In this document: piece after piece, positions 7,437 through 15,914 of the stretch
How positions within the stretch are numbered: position 1 is the first letter of the stretch
Layout of the letters: the number at the start of each line of letters is the position of its first letter
NCBI GenBank assembly: GCA_013816615.1
Contig: JACDED010000035.1
Span: 1 to 34,193, forward strand
Length of the DNA: 34,193 nt
Reading direction: 5' to 3'
Source: Bacteroidota bacterium
GTDB lineage: Bacteria > Bacteroidota > Bacteroidia > B-17B0 > Aurantibacillaceae
Translations under genes and position numbers: made by a program
Notes under the pieces: model-generated
What the model was told of the DNA's origin: nothing
Seen by the model: the letters and a program-made list of their open reading frames with translations, nothing else
The model's database searches: none

Positions 7437-7673
7437 TTAATTGACAGAGATAATTTCTTTTATTTCGGGAACAGCGCGTTTGATAGTTTCCTCTATTCCT
7501 GCTTTCATGGTCATATGACTCATGGTACAGGTTTTGCAGGCGCCTTTTAATTCTAATTTAAGAATGCTTCCATCTGTAATATCTATAACTTCTACATTAC
7601 CTCCGTCCGCCTCTAAATAAGGGCGAATAGAATCCAATGCGTCTTCAACTTTTTTATGCAGTGCTGCGTCCAT
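7437..7673 (-). CDS. NifU-like Fe-S cluster scaffold (NFU domain)
   Basis: A 78-residue stand-alone NFU domain. It has the hallmarks IRPYLEADGGNVEVI, then LKGACKTCTMSHMTMKAGIE with the cluster-binding CxxC at Cys46 and Cys49, and a C-terminal helix. Such proteins carry or deliver [4Fe-4S] clusters, probably to apo-enzymes in the cytosol. It is the first gene of the operon with metF and truB and sits eight bases downstream of a complete Bacteroidota promoter, so the 5' leader should be very short. Known relatives are NfuA C-termini and small NifU-type proteins next to Mrp ATPases; no mrp is present here. Confidence 0.93.
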   Translation of the reverse strand: MDAALHKKVEDALDSIRPYLEADGGNVEVIDITDGSILKLELKGACKTCTMSHMTMKAGIEETIKRAVPEIKEIISVN

Positions 7674-7687
7674 CCTCTAAATTTAAG

Positions 7688-7718
7688 CAAAGATACGAGT
7701 AAAGGAGGATTTACCAAA
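7688..7718 (-). promoter_or_regulatory. Promoter of the nifU-like/metF/truB operon
   Basis: On the minus strand TTTG (715-718 of the 7 kb block, 7715-7718) is followed after 19 bases by TATCTTTG (7688-7695), a perfect Bacteroidota consensus promoter. The ATG at 7673 lies 14 bases past the -7 box. Confidence 0.78.
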
Positions 7719-7749
7719 CACAATTCATTTACTTTATTGTGGATTTGAC

Positions 7750-7781
7750 TTGTTAAATGCGTTAAATTTTAAGTACTTTGC
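7750..7781 (+). promoter_or_regulatory. Probable promoter of rlmB
   Basis: TTG (7750-7752) and, after 21 bases, TACTTTGC (7774-7781), a one-base-short version of the -7 consensus. The ATG at 7787 follows within six bases, implying a leaderless or nearly leaderless transcript. Confidence 0.4.
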
Positions 7782-7786
7782 CCTTA

Positions 7787-8521
7787 ATGGAAGAAGACAA
7801 CTTAATTTTTGGTACCCGCGCTGTTCTTGAAGCAGTGGAAGCAGGAAAAGACATTGAAAAAATATTTATTCAAAAAGGCTTATCTAACGAATTATATCAT
7901 CAACTGCGCACCGCATTAAAAGGGCAAACGGTGCCTATTCAAATTGTGCCGCCTGAAAAGTTAAAGCGCATTACCGAGAAGAACCATCAAGGCGTTGTAG
8001 CTTATTTAACTGAAATAAATTATTACAATACTGAAGAGCTTTTAGCAGGCGTTTTTGAAAAAGGAAAGATCCCTTTGGTGTTGATACTTGATCGTGTAAC
8101 AGACGTAAGGAATTTTGGAGCTATTGCGCGTGGTGCCGAATGTGCCGGCGTGGATTTTATTATTATTCCAAGCCGCGGAGCTGCGCAAATTACGGGCGAT
8201 GCCATAAAAACCAGTGCCGGTGCGTTACACAGGATAAAAGTTTGCCGCGAAGATAATTTAAAGAACACACTTGACTATTTAAAAGAAAGTGGTTTGCAAA
8301 TTGTTTCCTGTCATGAAAAAACAGACAACTTAATTTATGCGGCTGATTTTACAAAGCCAAGTGCTATAATTGTTGGCAGCGAAGAAAACGGAATTAGCAA
8401 CGAGTACATTAAACGCAGCGATGTGGAAGTAAAAATACCAATGGTTGGCAAAATAGCATCGTTAAATGTTTCAGTGGCATCGGGTATTGTTTTGTTTGAG
8501 GCAGTAAAACAACGTTTGTAG
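7787..8521 (+). CDS. rlmB: 23S rRNA 2'-O-methyltransferase, RlmB/TrmH (SpoU) family
   Basis: A 244-residue SPOUT-class methyltransferase; RlmB methylates the 2'-OH of G2251 in 23S rRNA. The N-terminal substrate-binding domain starts with NLIFGTRAVLEA and contains KNHQGVVAYLT. The catalytic domain has motif 1 TDVRNFGAIARGAECAG, motif 2 IIVGSEENGIS, and motif 3 IPMVGKIASLNVSVASGI, which make the trefoil knot and SAM site. I chose ATG 7787 rather than the in-frame TTG at 7778 because family members begin two to five residues before the conserved I-F/Y-G. The gene is divergent from the nifU-like operon and ends in a long palindrome. Assignment to rlmB rather than another TrmH-family methylase is likely but not certain. 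Confidence 0.9.
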   Translation: MEEDNLIFGTRAVLEAVEAGKDIEKIFIQKGLSNELYHQLRTALKGQTVPIQIVPPEKLKRITEKNHQGVVAYLTEINYYNTEELLAGVFEKGKIPLVLILDRVTDVRNFGAIARGAECAGVDFIIIPSRGAAQITGDAIKTSAGALHRIKVCREDNLKNTLDYLKESGLQIVSCHEKTDNLIYAADFTKPSAIIVGSEENGISNEYIKRSDVEVKIPMVGKIASLNVSVASGIVLFEAVKQRL

Positions 8522-8539
8522 AAGTAACTCAAAATAAGC

Positions 8540-8700
8540 GCCACTAATCACACTAATTTTCACAAATCTATATGGCTTGCTAGTATTAAATTATTATGTT
8601 TTGTGGAATTTTTATTATTCACAACAACATTGTTGTGAATAATTATTTCCACCAAACAACGCAGGAAAAAGTATTAGTGCTAATTAGTGAAATTCGTGGC
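8540..8700. repeat. Nested long inverted repeat between convergent genes
   Basis: Outer arms GCCACTAATCACACTAATTTTCAC (from 8540; written here only as landmarks GCCAC, CACTAATT, CAC) pair imperfectly with the arm ending GTGAAATTCGTGGC at 8700. Inside, GTGGAA pairs with TTCCAC, and in the centre ATTATTCACAACAA (8614-8627) pairs perfectly with TTGTTGTGAATAAT (8630-8643). The whole spacer can thus fold as one very long hairpin. It has the same arm motifs as 5669-5767 and the same convergent setting. There is no open frame within it. Confidence 0.75.
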
Positions 8701-8728
8701 TAAAAATAATGAGCCCTTAGTGGTTTGA

Positions 8729-9523
8729 TCAAAACACTTTTCTTAAAAATTTTCGTAAAGCTTTGTTGCTCTCTCTTGGCGATTCCAAAAAACCAAAATG
8801 TCCATCGTGTTCTAAATACAAAACACTTTTGTTTTTTATAAATTCTGCCTGCTCTAATAATTGATCATAAGGCAATATATTATCTTCTTCTCCAATTACC
8901 ATCATTATAGGATATTCAACCAGGCCTAAAATAATGTCGCGTCTTGGGCGGTCTCTCATACCATGCAATGCAGCAATAATACCTTTTTTTGGTGTTTGTT
9001 TTGCTATTTCAGTTGCAAAGGCAACCTCTTCTTTTAAATATTTTAAATTTTTTGTGGCAAATAAATTTTTTATAGTTGCTTTTGTATAAATACCGCGATT
9101 AGCTTTTACTGCATTTATTGCGCGAAGGCGGTCTTTTTTCTTTTCTTCACTATCTGCATAAGAAGTACTATGATACAAACACAGGCCTTTCAAATGATCA
9201 GGGTACAGATCGGCAAATGCAAGCGCCACGTAACCACCCATACTGTGGCCAATGATCGCATATTTTTTTAATCGCAAAAAATCCATAACCGATTTTACAC
9301 ATTTAGCCATTAATTCCATACTGTGCGCATAACCCACACACTCTGTATTGCCATGGCCCGGAAGATCAATTGCAATTACCCTGTAAGATCTCGAAAGATT
9401 ATTAATGGTCTTTTCCCAGATCTTATGCGAACCTAAATAACCATGTAAAAGCACAACAACTTTCCCTTTTCCTTTATCAAAAAAAGTAACCTTCTCGTTT
9501 TTATATTTTGTGGTTTTTAGCAT
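8729..9523 (-). CDS. Alpha/beta-fold hydrolase
   Basis: A 264-residue protein of the alpha/beta hydrolase superfamily. Visible are the oxyanion-loop HGYLGSHKIW, IDLPGHGNTE, the nucleophile elbow GHSMGGY, the acidic residue region VIGEEDNILPY, and the catalytic His in HDGHFGFLESP. The order and spacing match lid-containing hydrolases of the BioH/MenH/haloperoxidase type; the substrate is unknown. The frame is open to an ATG at 9637, but a -7 box (TAAATTTG, 9536-9543) lies within that extension and the extension has no family likeness, so ATG 9523 is preferred. It is distinct from the ybfF-like esterase at 3334-4107. Confidence 0.85.
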   Translation of the reverse strand: MLKTTKYKNEKVTFFDKGKGKVVVLLHGYLGSHKIWEKTINNLSRSYRVIAIDLPGHGNTECVGYAHSMELMAKCVKSVMDFLRLKKYAIIGHSMGGYVALAFADLYPDHLKGLCLYHSTSYADSEEKKKDRLRAINAVKANRGIYTKATIKNLFATKNLKYLKEEVAFATEIAKQTPKKGIIAALHGMRDRPRRDIILGLVEYPIMMVIGEEDNILPYDQLLEQAEFIKNKSVLYLEHDGHFGFLESPRESNKALRKFLRKVF

Positions 9524-9535
9524 GGCGCGCAAAAA

Positions 9536-9543
9536 CAAATTTA
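9536..9543 (-). promoter_or_regulatory. -7 box of the alpha/beta hydrolase gene
   Basis: On the minus strand TAAATTTG matches TAnnTTTG and lies 12 bases before the chosen ATG at 9523. No TTTG is found at the standard distance upstream; CTTTTTT is the nearest. It decides between the two possible starts of the gene. Confidence 0.45.
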
Positions 9544-9639
9544 AACGATTATTAATATTAAAAAAGCATAATTTATCAATAGCTACCATATTTAAGGTAT
9601 AGGTAAAAGCTCTAAAAACCGTACATTTATACTTCATTT

Positions 9640-9867
9640 ATGAACTCTTTAGATCATCTTAAAGCAGGCCAAAAGGCTATTATCATGTCTTTTGCCAACG
9701 ACGCCCTTAGCTCAAAATTAATTGAGATGGGTTGTTTGCCCGGCGAATTGGTTAGTCTTTCTAAAACGGCGCCATTGGGCTGCCCTATGGCTATTAATAT
9801 TGCAGGCTATGAATTAAGTCTTCGCAAAGATGAAGCTGCTGCTGTGATAATAGAACTAGTGGCATAA
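9640..9867 (+). CDS. feoA: Ferrous iron transport protein FeoA
   Basis: A 75-residue SH3-like cytosolic protein that works with the FeoB ferrous iron permease. It shows the family pattern LDHLKAGQKAII at the start, KLIEMGCLPGELV (the L-x-x-M-G-x-x-P-G motif), then APLGCPMAINIAGYELSLRKDEA (the G-x-P and L-R-K-x-x-A motifs). It lies four bases before feoB, so the two are an operon. A possible -7 box, TACATTTA (9622-9629), lies ten bases before the ATG. A Fur box was not recognised. Confidence 0.95.
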   Translation: MNSLDHLKAGQKAIIMSFANDALSSKLIEMGCLPGELVSLSKTAPLGCPMAINIAGYELSLRKDEAAAVIIELVA

Positions 9868-9871
9868 ATTT

Positions 9872-11908
9872 TTGTCGGATACTAAGCAAAATAATTATTT
9901 AAAAGTTGCTTTGCTTGGAAATCCCAACGCAGGCAAATCAAGTATTTTTAATGGCTTAACAGGCTTATCTCAAAAAACCGGCAATTACGCCGGCGTTACG
10001 GTTGACAGGCAGGAAGGCAAAACCAATTTTTTATATAACGGTAGTAAAATAGATCTTTCCATTCTTGATCTGCCAGGCATTTACAGCCTTTTTCCAAAAT
10101 CAAACGATGAAGAAATTGCCTGCAAAACGTTGCTGGATGAAAAGGAGAGCATTGATGTTGTTGTTATAGTAGTTGATGCCTCTAACCTTAAACGTAATTT
10201 ATTATTAGCAACACAACTTTTAGATCTTAAGTTTAAAACAGTTATTGCTTTAAACATGATAGATGAGGCCGAAGCACAAAACATAAAAATAAATATTGCA
10301 GAGCTTCAACAAACTTTAGGTGTAAAAATCATTCCCTTAGACTCGCGCAGGCAAATAGGTTTTTTAAACCTAAAAGAAGCAATTGTAAATGCAAAAGTGA
10401 GCGAGAGTTTGTTTTATGATCTTAATGCCGCTTACATTAAAGAATATAATAACTATAAACATTTTATTTCAGCCACGCTTGCTTCCGTAAAAAATAAGGA
10501 AACAACGCAGCTTGAAAATGCAGATAAGATCTATCGCTTTAATACAATCAATTACATTATTAAAAAAAATGTACAAAGCCCCGAACAGTTATCTTCTAAA
10601 AAAATAACTTCTAAAATTGATGCCATTACAACACATAAGGTATACGGTTATTTTATTCTATTACTAGTGTTATTCCTCGTTTTTCAGTTTATCTTCTTCA
10701 TTTCTGAAGCCCCCATGAACTGGATAGAGACTGCCTTTTTAAACTTAGGTGAAGTGATCCATGACAATTTACCAAAGGGCCAATTGAACGATCTTATTGT
10801 AAATGGATTGATTGCCGGCATTAGCGGCGTGGTTATGTTCATTCCACAAATTGCATTTTTATTTATGTTTATTGGTTTTTTAGAAGACAGTGGTTACATG
10901 GCACGCGCCAGTTTTATAATGGATAAAATTATGCGCCGCTTTGGATTGAATGGTAAATCTGTAATTCCGTTAATTAGTGGTACAGCTTGCGCAGTGCCCG
11001 CTATTATGGCAACCCGCGCCATTAGCAATACAAAAGAAAGATTAATAACCGTTTTTATTTTACCCATTATTAGTTGCTCTGCACGTTTACCCGTTTATAC
11101 CTTGCTTATTTCGGTGCTTTACCCTAACAGTAAATTTTTAGGGATCTTTAATTCAAAAGGTGCTGTATTATTTTTATTATATCTTTTAGGATTTGTAGTA
11201 ACATTGCTTACCGCTTTTGTATTAAAGAAAATTTTAAAAACAAAAGAATCTTCTTTTTTTGTAATGGAATTACCCGTGTATCGCTGGCCACAAGCCAAGA
11301 ACATTGGCATTATGGTTTTCTCAAAAGTTAAAGTATTTATTAAAGAAGCAGGAAAAGTGATCTTAGCTATTTCAATAGTACTTTGGTTTTTAAGCACACA
11401 TGGTGTAAGCCATAAATTTGTAGCCTTAGAAATACAACAGGTGGCGCTTGAAAATAATAGTACAACAAAAAATTCGGAAGAATTAAAAAAAATAGAAACG
11501 CAAAAATTACAACACTCCTACATTGGGCAATTTGGGCAATTTATTGAGCCGGCCATAAAACCTATGGGCTACGACTGGAAAATTGGTATTGCATTAATAA
11601 CCTCTTTTGCTGCCCGCGAAGTATTTGTAGGCACCATGGCAACCATTTACCAGGCTAATGATGAAGACAATGATAAGGGCATAAAACAAAAACTATTAAC
11701 CGAAAAAGATGAGAATGGCGCACTACGCTATACACCCGCTGTATGCTGGTCCTTGCTTTTATTTTATGCTTTTGCTTTACAGTGTATGAGCACAATTGCC
11801 GTAGTTAAACGCGAAACAAAAAGCTGGGCCTGGGTTGTTGTTCAATTGGTATTTATGTCGGCATTGGCCTATTTATCAGCTTTTGGCGCCTACCAATTGC
11901 TTTCGTAA
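9872..11908 (+). CDS. feoB: Ferrous iron transport protein B
   Basis: FeoB is the inner-membrane Fe2+ transporter with an N-terminal GTPase-like domain. The 678-residue sequence has G1 GNPNAGKSS (16-24), G2 in YAGVTV, G3 DLPGIYSL, and G4 NMID; then a helical GDI-like linker and, from about residue 255, a polytopic region with the two Gate motifs. In the membrane part GTACAVPAIMATRAI and SCSARLPVY contain the conserved cysteines of the pore, repeated by AAREVFVGTMATIY and the C-terminal CMSTIAV. The start is TTG at 9872, since the next Met is far inside and G1 would be lost. It is slightly shorter than E. coli FeoB (773), as is common in Bacteroidota. Confidence 0.96.
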   Translation: MSDTKQNNYLKVALLGNPNAGKSSIFNGLTGLSQKTGNYAGVTVDRQEGKTNFLYNGSKIDLSILDLPGIYSLFPKSNDEEIACKTLLDEKESIDVVVIVVDASNLKRNLLLATQLLDLKFKTVIALNMIDEAEAQNIKINIAELQQTLGVKIIPLDSRRQIGFLNLKEAIVNAKVSESLFYDLNAAYIKEYNNYKHFISATLASVKNKETTQLENADKIYRFNTINYIIKKNVQSPEQLSSKKITSKIDAITTHKVYGYFILLLVLFLVFQFIFFISEAPMNWIETAFLNLGEVIHDNLPKGQLNDLIVNGLIAGISGVVMFIPQIAFLFMFIGFLEDSGYMARASFIMDKIMRRFGLNGKSVIPLISGTACAVPAIMATRAISNTKERLITVFILPIISCSARLPVYTLLISVLYPNSKFLGIFNSKGAVLFLLYLLGFVVTLLTAFVLKKILKTKESSFFVMELPVYRWPQAKNIGIMVFSKVKVFIKEAGKVILAISIVLWFLSTHGVSHKFVALEIQQVALENNSTTKNSEELKKIETQKLQHSYIGQFGQFIEPAIKPMGYDWKIGIALITSFAAREVFVGTMATIYQANDEDNDKGIKQKLLTEKDENGALRYTPAVCWSLLLFYAFALQCMSTIAVVKRETKSWAWVVVQLVFMSALAYLSAFGAYQLLS

Positions 11909-11968
11909 TCAATCTTTTCGGTCGCTTATCATCAAAATCCTCCATTAGCACTAAATTGTTTTTAATAT

Positions 11969-11997
11969 TTTGGTATTCAATAAATTAATTACATTTT
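11969..11997 (+). promoter_or_regulatory. Possible promoter of the M1 aminopeptidase gene
   Basis: TTTG (11969-11972) and, 17 bases on, TACATTTT (11990-11997). The -7 match is one base off consensus and the spacing is at the short end of the allowed range. It sits inside the possible upstream extension of the gene, supporting ATG 12018. Confidence 0.35.
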
Positions 11998-12017
11998 TAC
12001 AACCTAATTATTTAAAA

Positions 12018-14699
12018 ATGACCTCACGTATTTTAATTTCTGCAGCCGCTGCCTTTGTTCTTATTACAGCCTGCCATAACACTAAAAAAGCTACTACCAC
12101 AGCAGTAATAGATGAGCCCGCTATTTTACTGGATACAATTAGCGTACTTGCAAACGATCCTCCAAAAAAAGAAACCTACCGCGGCTCTAACCCACGCACA
12201 ACTGATATTATTCATACACGTTTGGATGTAAATTTTGACTGGACCAACTCGCGCATGAATGGTAAAGCGTTGATATTGTCAAAGCCCTATTTCTATCCAA
12301 CAAATATGCTGTATTTAAATGCACGTGGCATGGATATTAAAAGTATTGTTGTTTCCGAAATAATCCAACCACCAACAAAAAGCAAAGAAGGCACTAAAAT
12401 TTATGAGCCGGCCGCTGCATCGTTAATACCAATAAAAAACGCTTCCTATTCTTATGAAAATGATTCGTTGAAAATAAATCTTGGAAGAATATTTAATAAC
12501 GAAGAAAAATATTATGTTGAGATCGTTTACATTTCAAAACCAAACGAATTAAAATCAGGTGGCAGCAGTGCTATTAGCAGCGATAAGGGTTTATACTTTA
12601 TAAATCCAACCGGAGAAAATGTTTATAAAATGCCGCAAATATGGACGCAGGGTGAAACACAATCTAACTCTGCCTGGTTTCCAACCATTGATAGTCCGAA
12701 CGAAAAAATGACCCAGGAGATCTTTATGACCGTTGAACAGAAATTTACTACCCTATCTAACGGTTTGTTGGTTGACGCAAAAAAGAATGCTGATGGAACA
12801 AGAACAGATCATTGGAAAATGGATGAGCCCCATGCACCTTATTTAGCTATGATGGCGGTTGGTGAATTTAAAAAAGTTGTTGATGAACCGTGGAGAGGGA
12901 AAGAAGTAAGTTATTATGTAGAAAAAGAATACGAAGCACACGCTAAAGCTATTTTTAGAGACACTAAAGAAATGATCGAATTTTATTCATCAAAACTTGG
13001 AGTGCCATATGCCTGGCCAAAATACGCCCAAATTGCAGTACGTGATTATGTAAGTGGCGCTATGGAAAATACAAGCGCAACATTGCATGGTGATTTTGCA
13101 GTGTATCAAACAACACGCGAAACACTTGATGGTATAAAAGGAAATTCAATTATTGCACACGAATTATTTCACCAATGGTTTGGCGATCTTGTTACCTGCG
13201 AAAGCTGGAGCAATTTACCATTAAACGAAAGTTTTGCTACTTATGGTGAGTATATGTGGGAAGAATATAAATTCGGAAGAGATGCTGCCGATTACCATCA
13301 TTACAATAGCCGCGAAGGTTACATGGCGTCTGATAAAGAAGTAAATCTTATCCGTTTTAATTATGAGGAGCGTGAAGATATGTTTGATGGTTTTAGCTAC
13401 AACAAAGGCGGACAAGTATTACACATGTTACGCAAGGTTGTTGGAGACAATGCATTTTATGCCTCTTTAAAAAATTATTTAGAGACCAATAAATTCAAAT
13501 CGGCAGAGATCCACAATTTACGTTTGGCTTTTGAAGAAACAACCGGACAGGATCTTAACTGGTTCTTTAACCAATGGTTCTTGAGTCGCGGACGCCCATT
13601 TATTACGTTTACAAAAAACTACAATGCTGCAACCAATAATTTAGAATTAACTGTTGAGCAAACACAAAATTTTAAAAAATATCCTTTATACATTTTACCA
13701 CTTGAAATAGATGTTTATGTAAATGGAAAAGCAGAGCGTTCCCATATTGTGGTTACAGATGCAAAACAAACTTTTAATATTAAAACAAGTGGTCAACCAC
13801 AATTAGTGAATTTTGATGCTGAAAGACAATTGTTATGCAACCTTGATTATGAAAAAACACAGGAAGAATATATCTTCCAATACAAAAATGCACCTTTGTT
13901 TGAAGACCGTTATGAAAGTTTGAAAAAACTGGATTCAAAACTGGCAGATGCTAATGTTTATGCACTTTTTAAATGGGCCGCAGAAAATGATAAATACCAT
14001 GTAATAAGAAATTTCGCTATTGCAAAGTTAGGTGAGGCACCTGTAGATAAATTACCGGAAGTAAAAACCACTTTAATTTCTATTTACAATACTGATAAAA
14101 AAACAAGAACACGTGCAAAAGCATTGAACGTTTTAAATAAAAAATTTGCTGCTGACGCAGATATAAAAGCGCTGAATCTAAAAGCACTTAATGAGCAATC
14201 GTATGCTATTTGTGGCGAAGGTTTAGATGCTATTGCAAAGTATGATCCAAAATTAGCAATGGAAAAAGCAAAAACTTTTGAGAACGAAGGTGGCAAAGAT
14301 GTTTTGTTTCCAGTGGCAGAATTATATTCAAATCATGGCAGCGACGAACAATTGGTTTTCTTTCAAAATAATATAAAACAATTTAATGGTTTTGAATTAA
14401 TGGGCTTTATTGGCATGTACGCTAAAACTGCTAAACGTTGCTCCACATCAACATCTGCAATTATCGCAGTTGGAGATCTTCATATCTTGGGGAAAGGCGC
14501 TAACAGATTTACAAAATTTAGCGCGGCAAAGGGCATTAAGGATATTTTAACCGTTTGGGAAGGAAAAGAAAAAGCATTGAAAGCACAATTAGAAATTGCA
14601 AAAAAAGAAAACAAAGATGTAACAGCACTTGAAAAAGAACTTAAAACAACAAGTGAAACAAAAGACATTATTGCTAAAAAATACGCAGAGGTAAAATAA
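12018..14699 (+). CDS. M1-family aminopeptidase, lipoprotein
   Basis: An 893-residue zinc metallopeptidase of family M1 (aminopeptidase N-like), which removes N-terminal residues from peptides in the periplasm or at the envelope. A type II signal peptide ends in LITAC with the lipid Cys19. The catalytic domain has the exopeptidase motif GAMEN (347-351) and the zinc site HELFH (381-385) with Glu404, that is HEXXH-X18-E. Further C-terminal is an all-helical HEAT-like region and, at the end, a Lys/Glu-rich coiled coil (about 845-893). The frame is open back to a TTG at 11970, but ATG 12018 gives a proper lipoprotein signal. It follows feoB by about 110 bases and is closed by a strong terminator. 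Confidence 0.94.
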   Translation: MTSRILISAAAAFVLITACHNTKKATTTAVIDEPAILLDTISVLANDPPKKETYRGSNPRTTDIIHTRLDVNFDWTNSRMNGKALILSKPYFYPTNMLYLNARGMDIKSIVVSEIIQPPTKSKEGTKIYEPAAASLIPIKNASYSYENDSLKINLGRIFNNEEKYYVEIVYISKPNELKSGGSSAISSDKGLYFINPTGENVYKMPQIWTQGETQSNSAWFPTIDSPNEKMTQEIFMTVEQKFTTLSNGLLVDAKKNADGTRTDHWKMDEPHAPYLAMMAVGEFKKVVDEPWRGKEVSYYVEKEYEAHAKAIFRDTKEMIEFYSSKLGVPYAWPKYAQIAVRDYVSGAMENTSATLHGDFAVYQTTRETLDGIKGNSIIAHELFHQWFGDLVTCESWSNLPLNESFATYGEYMWEEYKFGRDAADYHHYNSREGYMASDKEVNLIRFNYEEREDMFDGFSYNKGGQVLHMLRKVVGDNAFYASLKNYLETNKFKSAEIHNLRLAFEETTGQDLNWFFNQWFLSRGRPFITFTKNYNAATNNLELTVEQTQNFKKYPLYILPLEIDVYVNGKAERSHIVVTDAKQTFNIKTSGQPQLVNFDAERQLLCNLDYEKTQEEYIFQYKNAPLFEDRYESLKKLDSKLADANVYALFKWAAENDKYHVIRNFAIAKLGEAPVDKLPEVKTTLISIYNTDKKTRTRAKALNVLNKKFAADADIKALNLKALNEQSYAICGEGLDAIAKYDPKLAMEKAKTFENEGGKDVLFPVAELYSNHGSDEQLVFFQNNIKQFNGFELMGFIGMYAKTAKRCSTSTSAIIAVGDLHILGKGANRFTKFSAAKGIKDILTVWEGKEKALKAQLEIAKKENKDVTALEKELKTTSETKDIIAKKYAEVK

Positions 14700-14714
14700 T
14701 CTCACTTAAATACA

Positions 14715-14745
14715 AAAGCCTCGCAAAAACTGCGGGGCTTTTTTT
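14715..14745 (+). terminator. Intrinsic terminator after the M1 aminopeptidase gene
   Basis: AAAGCCTCGCA (14715-14725), loop AAAAC, then TGCGGGGCTTT (14731-14741) with one G-T pair, running directly into a T-tract to 14745. The layout is a textbook rho-independent terminator 15 bases beyond the stop codon. Confidence 0.9.
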
Positions 14746-14773
14746 GTTTCTATTAGATTAATTGATATTTTTA
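14743..14773 (+). promoter_or_regulatory. Promoter of the lipoprotein/exonuclease genes
   Basis: TTTG (14743-14746) is followed after exactly 19 bases by TATTTTTA (14766-14773), one base off the Bacteroidota consensus. It starts in the terminator T-tract of the previous gene and ends six bases before the ATG at 14780. Confidence 0.6.
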
Positions 14774-14779
14774 AAGTCT

Positions 14780-15184
14780 ATGAAAAAATTGCTGGCCTCT
14801 GCCATTATAATTTTAAGTTTTGTTTTTACTGCCTGCCAATCTTCTGAAGCAATAGATAACAAGGCTATTAAAGTAGTGATGAAGTTTAACGAAAAATGCC
14901 CTATGATGATAGATGCCGAAACGCAAATGGATGGCATTGAAATTAAGAACGGCAACACTATCGTTTACAAATACAGGCTTATTAATTTATTTGCCGCCAG
15001 AGTTGACACCGCGCAGTTTAACAGGGCTTTAAGACCTGGAATTATCAACACCATTAAAACAAATGCAGAATTAAACGAACTAAAACGTATTAAGTCGAGT
15101 TTTGAATATTATTACAGAGACAGAGACGGTAAGTTTATCTACTCTTTTGTAATTACCCCTGAAGATTATAACGATCAAGAATAA
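14780..15184 (+). CDS. Small putative lipoprotein of unknown function
   Basis: A 134-residue protein that I do not recognise. It begins MKKLLASAIIILSFVFTAC, a type II signal peptide with the lipobox FTAC (Cys19), so it is probably an outer-membrane or periplasmic lipoprotein. The mature part has alternating strands, a CPMMIDAETQMDGIEIKNGN segment, then NTIVYKYRLINL and an acidic C-terminus. From memory this N-x-x-C-P-x-x-I/V-D-x-x-T-x-x-D-x-x pattern recurs in small secreted or lipoproteins of many Gram-negatives. Function is not known. I preferred ATG 14780 over the TTG at 14762 because the latter falls inside the promoter. The next gene starts five bases after its stop. Confidence 0.75.
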   Translation: MKKLLASAIIILSFVFTACQSSEAIDNKAIKVVMKFNEKCPMMIDAETQMDGIEIKNGNTIVYKYRLINLFAARVDTAQFNRALRPGIINTIKTNAELNELKRIKSSFEYYYRDRDGKFIYSFVITPEDYNDQE

Positions 15185-15188
15185 AATT

Positions 15189-15884
15189 ATGGCAGCAAGC
15201 GAAATAGAAAAAATACTTTTTATAGATATCGAAACTGTTCCGGTAACCTATAAATACAGCGATCTGGATGAGAGTTCACAAGATCTGTGGAATAAAAAAT
15301 GGCAGTACAATAAAGAGATCTCGCCCGAGCAACAATACAACAAGGCCGGTATTTATGCAGAGTTTGCAAAAATTGTATGCATTGGCCTTGGTTTTTACAA
15401 TCAAAAGAAATTTCGTGTAAAAGTGATTGCTTCAGATAACGAAGTGGAAATTTTGAATCAATTTTCCGAATTATTAAAAACACATTTCAATACTTACAGT
15501 CATTTATTATGCGCACACAATGGTAAAGAGTTTGATTTTCCTTTTTTATGCCGTCGCTTTTTAATTAATAATTTACCGCTTCCAAAAATATTACAGATCC
15601 AGGGCCTTCGCCCATGGGAAGTAAAACATATTGACACTATGGATCTTTGGAAATTTGGGGACGTTAAGAATTTTAGTTCTTTAAATCTTTTAGCGCATGT
15701 TTTAGGAATTCCTTCGCCTAAGGATGAAATAGATGGCAGCATGGTTGCCAAAACATTTTACGAAGAAAAAGATCTTGAAAAAATAGCTAAATATTGTAAA
15801 AAAGATGTGATCACTTTAGCCCGGGTTTATAACCGCTTTGCGGGGTCTGGAAATTTAAATGATGATGATATTATTTTTGTGTAA
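15189..15884 (+). CDS. 3'-5' exonuclease, DEDDy (PolB-like proofreading) family
   Basis: A 231-residue protein of the DnaQ-like ribonuclease H superfamily. ExoI is LFIDIETVP with Asp13 and Glu15, ExoII is CAHNGKEFDFPFLCRRF, and ExoIII is YCKKDVITLARVY with the Tyr-x3-Asp pair of the DEDDy subgroup. The closest relatives are the stand-alone predicted 3'-5' exonucleases related to family B DNA polymerase proofreading domains, which have no polymerase part. The likely activity is Mg2+-dependent trimming of single-stranded DNA or RNA ends; its physiological target is unknown. It lies five bases downstream of the lipoprotein gene, so the pair are probably one transcript. Confidence 0.9.
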   Translation: MAASEIEKILFIDIETVPVTYKYSDLDESSQDLWNKKWQYNKEISPEQQYNKAGIYAEFAKIVCIGLGFYNQKKFRVKVIASDNEVEILNQFSELLKTHFNTYSHLLCAHNGKEFDFPFLCRRFLINNLPLPKILQIQGLRPWEVKHIDTMDLWKFGDVKNFSSLNLLAHVLGIPSPKDEIDGSMVAKTFYEEKDLEKIAKYCKKDVITLARVYNRFAGSGNLNDDDIIFV

Positions 15885-15914
15885 CTTCAAACAAAAATTT
15901 AAACACGCTCTTAC

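Noticed and set aside
9524-9637. Longer N-terminus of the alpha/beta hydrolase from ATG 9637
   Set aside because: The extra 38 residues are unlike the family, and a -7 box (9536-9543) and the feoA promoter region lie inside that stretch.
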